The notes beneath the pieces were generated by a model. The model was not told the DNA's origin, ran no database searches, and saw only the letters and a program-made list of their open reading frames with translations. This document shows, piece by piece, positions 49,506-51,286 of a stretch of DNA of 51,286 nt. Position numbers and translations under genes: made by a program. Numbering within the stretch: the stretch's first letter is position 1; every line of letters begins with the position of its first letter. This DNA is from a virus, in IMG/VR virus record IMGVR_UViG_3300045919_000132, positions 1 through 51,286 of that record, one strand, 5' to 3'.

Positions 49506-49524
49506 TTATAGATAGTATCTATAA
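49506..49524 (-). promoter_or_regulatory. 19-bp dyad element, site 12
   Basis: TTATAGA-TAGTA-TCTATAA, between tRNA-Thr and the 49298-49447 gene; would serve the exonuclease-to-RNR block. Confidence 0.78.
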
Positions 49525-49585
49525 CTGAGTGGGGAGCCTCACACTCCCTTGGAGGTTCTGACCAAGCGTTTACCTCTAAAACTTC

Positions 49586-49661
49586 TGGTGCCACCTGAAG
49601 GAGTCGAACCCTCGACCAACGGATTACAAAACCGCTGCTCTACCAACTGAGCTAAGGTGGC
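49586..49661 (-). tRNA. tRNA-Thr (UGU)
   Basis: 76 nt with encoded CCA. Acceptor GCCACCT/AGGTGGC, D-arm GCTC...GAGC, anticodon loop TTTGTAA giving UGU, T-loop TTCGACT. The anticodon stem has one mismatch and a G-U pair, so it is slightly irregular. Confidence 0.93.
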
Positions 49662-49668
49662 AAATTAC

Positions 49669-50220
49669 TTAGTAAGGAATGTCGTTCTCCATATCAGCGA
49701 TGGATTGAACCTCATTCTTAGCAGGCACAACATCACGCTTGAACACATATCCTACAAATTTGTCTGCTAGGTTAGTAACGTCCTCCAACGAAGGAGGAGA
49801 TTTTGCACCAACCGAAAGTACAGCAACAGCGTTAGAAAGAGAACTTTGTCGGACAATGTATTCTTGTCGAGCGGCACGCTCTTCAGGCGTCTCAAAGTTG
49901 CTTCGGGGAGCAGTAGTAGTTTTAGCAGCAGCTACTTGTACATCCGTAACAGTCGGGCTTGCCATAGACTCTGGCGCAAGTTTCTCCACTTTGACGACCT
50001 CGGGATATCCCTTAGCGTTCGTAATCTCAGTAACTTCAAATACGTCATCTCGCTGCGCGGCAGAAAGTGCAGCGTAGACATCCTTGTTTGTAAATGAAAG
50101 GACATTCCGCCCATCAACTTTTCCTGTAGCTTCATTGTGAAACACCACGTTGAGTTTGGTCCATTTGGCTTTACCTTTTTCTTGTACTTCCTGTGTGGTC
50201 TTAATTACCTTGATTTTCAA
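49669..50220 (-). CDS. single-stranded DNA-binding-like protein
   Basis: TTG start at 50220 with AAGGA nine bases upstream. 183 residues: an N-terminal region (about 1-80) resembling an OB-fold (KAKWTKLNVVFHNE...GKVDGRNVLSF), a flexible Ala/Thr linker, and an acidic end ...DMENDIPY typical of SSB tails that bind partners. Would coat ssDNA at the fork. Overlaps the HTH gene by 20 bases. Confidence 0.7.
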   Translation of the reverse strand: MKIKVIKTTQEVQEKGKAKWTKLNVVFHNEATGKVDGRNVLSFTNKDVYAALSAAQRDDVFEVTEITNAKGYPEVVKVEKLAPESMASPTVTDVQVAAAKTTTAPRSNFETPEERAARQEYIVRQSSLSNAVAVLSVGAKSPPSLEDVTNLADKFVGYVFKRDVVPAKNEVQSIADMENDIPY

Positions 50221-50365
50221 CTTGTTGTTCCTTTCGAATTTCGTTCACGATTTGCGAGATGCGTCCGGGGGTGCATTGGAAATCAATCGCAATTTGCTTC
50301 AAAGTCTGTTTCTCAACAGTATACCGGCGGAAGATTTCGCCGTAAGTATCTTTCTTAATTTTCAT
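50201..50365 (-). CDS. small helix-turn-helix DNA-binding protein (54 aa)
   Basis: ATG 50365 to TAA 50201. The centre TLKQIAIDFQCTPGRISQIV (21-40) is a clear HTH, like sigma region 4 or Trp-repressor-type motifs. Directly behind a sigma70 promoter that contains a palindrome, so autoregulation is plausible. Candidate regulator of the dyads. Confidence 0.68.
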   Translation of the reverse strand: MKIKKDTYGEIFRRYTVEKQTLKQIAIDFQCTPGRISQIVNEIRKEQQVENQGN

Positions 50366-50381
50366 ATTTCACCATATACGT

Positions 50382-50410
50382 AGTGTACCACATTATTTGA
50401 CTTCTGTCAA
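50382..50410 (-). promoter_or_regulatory. sigma70 promoter with overlapping operator
   Basis: -35 TTGACA (50410-50405), 17-bp spacer, -10 TACACT (50387-50382). The -35 lies in a palindrome, TTGAC-N4-GTCAA (50397-50410). Reads the HTH and SSB-like genes. Confidence 0.75.
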
Positions 50411-50417
50411 GAACTAT

Positions 50418-51137
50418 TTATTTAACTTCTACTAAATCTTTCAGATTCATTCCGGTAAAAATCTCGCAGCGAAGAGGCAGGTTGAAGTCTACTTTAAACC
50501 ATTCTTTGAACCTCGCAGGAGCGTCATCAAAACAGGATTGAACAATCTTTACAACATGATCAACCATATCACTAGGACAATCAATGTCAATTGAATCATG
50601 AACTGTTGATATGAGTCGGACCCCAGACACGAATAAGTATCGCAGACGAGCAAACAAAAGAGTCCTAACAATAGCCATGAGGTCATGTCCGAGTCCTTGT
50701 ACTGGATAATTCAAGATTTGGGTACGGGGCCATTTCATTTCACCCCGAGGGCTACTAACAGGAGCAAACTCATACTCCCGGCCAGTAGGCACAACCAAGC
50801 GCCCACGATTGCGGATGACGGTTTGAACCCAGTTTGTGTGCGTTTCTTGGAGAACCTTGTATTTTGCGTAAGCTTCATCGATTACTTTCTGCCAATATTT
50901 AGGGGACGTAGATACGTGTGTAAAGTCAGGATCATAAGCATATGCGTAGGCAGTGCCGCCGTAAATGAGGCGAAAAAGAAAAAACTTAGCGATTCGTCTC
51001 TCAGGCAAACTAAATCGAGAGCGGTTGATTTCATGCATATCAACATTGTCCATTATCTCCTGCATACCTACGGGGTCTTGTGAGAGGTAACATGCTCCTA
51101 TCCACTCAAGTTGTCTGGCGTCTACGTGAACGATCAA
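50418..51137 (-). CDS. DNA polymerase family A, C-terminal fragment (palm and fingers)
   Basis: TTG start at 51137 with GAGGA six bases upstream, opening directly at motif A (IVHVDARQLEW). Motif B RRIAKFFLFRLIYGG near 47-61 has Phe at the T7 Tyr526 position. Motif C STVHDSIDID lies near 176-186. 239 residues. Exonuclease motifs are in gene 57-1241. Both catalytic Asp sites are present, so the two fragments could assemble into one enzyme. Confidence 0.9.
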   Translation of the reverse strand: MIVHVDARQLEWIGACYLSQDPVGMQEIMDNVDMHEINRSRFSLPERRIAKFFLFRLIYGGTAYAYAYDPDFTHVSTSPKYWQKVIDEAYAKYKVLQETHTNWVQTVIRNRGRLVVPTGREYEFAPVSSPRGEMKWPRTQILNYPVQGLGHDLMAIVRTLLFARLRYLFVSGVRLISTVHDSIDIDCPSDMVDHVVKIVQSCFDDAPARFKEWFKVDFNLPLRCEIFTGMNLKDLVEVK

Positions 51138-51286
51138 ATTCTTTCCTCGCTTTACATAAATGTAGGCTTTGGTTTGGCGTTTCCAATCTCCATTTGTTGT
51201 TTCGATTTACCCACACCAATCCGTAATAATGACAATGCTTACATGTAGCAGTTTGAAGTTCTTGGGGATGGGGGGGTATAGAGGGG
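51106..51286 (-). CDS. small zinc-motif protein between polymerase halves (3' part)
   Basis: This is the C-terminal part of the 69-residue ORF that starts at base 57 across the contig junction. It carries TCKHC near residues 24-28 and LHLC near 51-54, so four candidate zinc ligands, then a basic tail rich in Arg. Its last codons overlap the start of the polymerase C-terminal gene (TTG at 51137) in another frame. It could be a minimal HNH-like or zinc-finger protein; I cannot tell which. Confidence 0.6.
   Translation of the reverse strand, partial: PSIPPHPQELQTATCKHCHYYGLVWVNRNNKWRLETPNQSLHLCKARKEFDRSRRRQTT
51259..51286. repeat. right copy of terminal overlap (G-rich)
   Basis: Partner of bases 1-28, with a single C/G difference inside a G-run. 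Its place inside the DNA polymerase locus, with polymerase halves on both sides, argues for circular closure rather than a physical genome end. Confidence 0.8.

Noticed and set aside
1-51286. 28-base match between the ends as a true direct terminal repeat
   Set aside because: It is short, lies inside the polymerase locus, and collapsing it restores an ORF; an assembly overlap is simpler. Long physical terminal repeats cannot be ruled out from this sequence.
51106-51286. Group I intron in the DNA polymerase, as reported for LUZ24-type phages
   Set aside because: Only about 180 nt separate the halves after closure, too short for a normal group I intron with an endonuclease. The second half also has its own ribosome site and start.
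1-51286. T7-like phage with its own RNA polymerase
   Set aside because: No ORF of about 800-900 residues with polymerase motifs exists; the largest protein is the ejection protein.
1-51286. Temperate phage, CRISPR array or insertion sequence
   Set aside because: No integrase, excisionase, transposase or regular spacer-repeat array was found.

Overview
The window is an essentially complete genome of a tailed double-stranded DNA phage, about 51.26 kb. Its first 28 and last 28 bases match with one mismatch. Collapsing that overlap leaves an intact reading frame across the junction, so the map is treated as circular (inference). Morphology is most likely podoviral: it has a P22 gp4-like head-closure protein, a P22 gp10-like stopper, a portal and three large ejection-type proteins, and no sheath or tape measure. 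No integrase or phage RNA polymerase was seen, which suggests a lytic phage using host RNA polymerase. The layout resembles LUZ24/PaP3-type phages (from memory, not searched). The host is probably a proteobacterium but cannot be named.

Layout: (1) 42.7 kb to the end and 0 to 18.4 kb is one leftward (minus-strand) arm. It holds replication genes (DNA polymerase split in two, helicase, primase, 5'-3' exonuclease, SSB-like protein, PD-(D/E)XK nuclease), nucleotide metabolism (class II RNR, dNTP pyrophosphohydrolase-like), a 3-TM holin-like gene, two tRNAs and many very small, stop/start-coupled genes. (2) 4.6-10.3 kb inside this arm is a dense cassette of amide-bond enzymes: ATP-grasp, class II glutamine amidotransferase, two different COOH-NH2 ligases and a class I amidotransferase-like protein. 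(3) 16.3-17.2 kb and 18.4-19.4 kb are gene-poor control regions rich in dyads, hairpins and direct repeats. (4) 19.4-42.7 kb is the rightward late arm: terminase, portal, GroES-like co-chaperonin, scaffold, capsid, fibre-like genes, tail connector, ejection proteins, holin-like protein and endolysin, closed by a terminator.

Two dispersed sequence systems stand out. One is a 19-bp dyad, TTATAGA-YRGTR-TCTATAA, found 12 times; it mostly lies just upstream of leftward genes, and a single copy is reversed, facing the rightward arm. The other is a strand-biased motif, TGNNTATCGACC, found 12 times, always on the same strand and only in the leftward arm, in both coding and non-coding DNA. Other notable points are a split DNA polymerase whose two halves are separated by a small zinc-motif ORF lying over the contig ends, two RNA-like leaders sharing a 16-nt block, a gene that appears to start with ATT, and at least a dozen genes under 60 codons.
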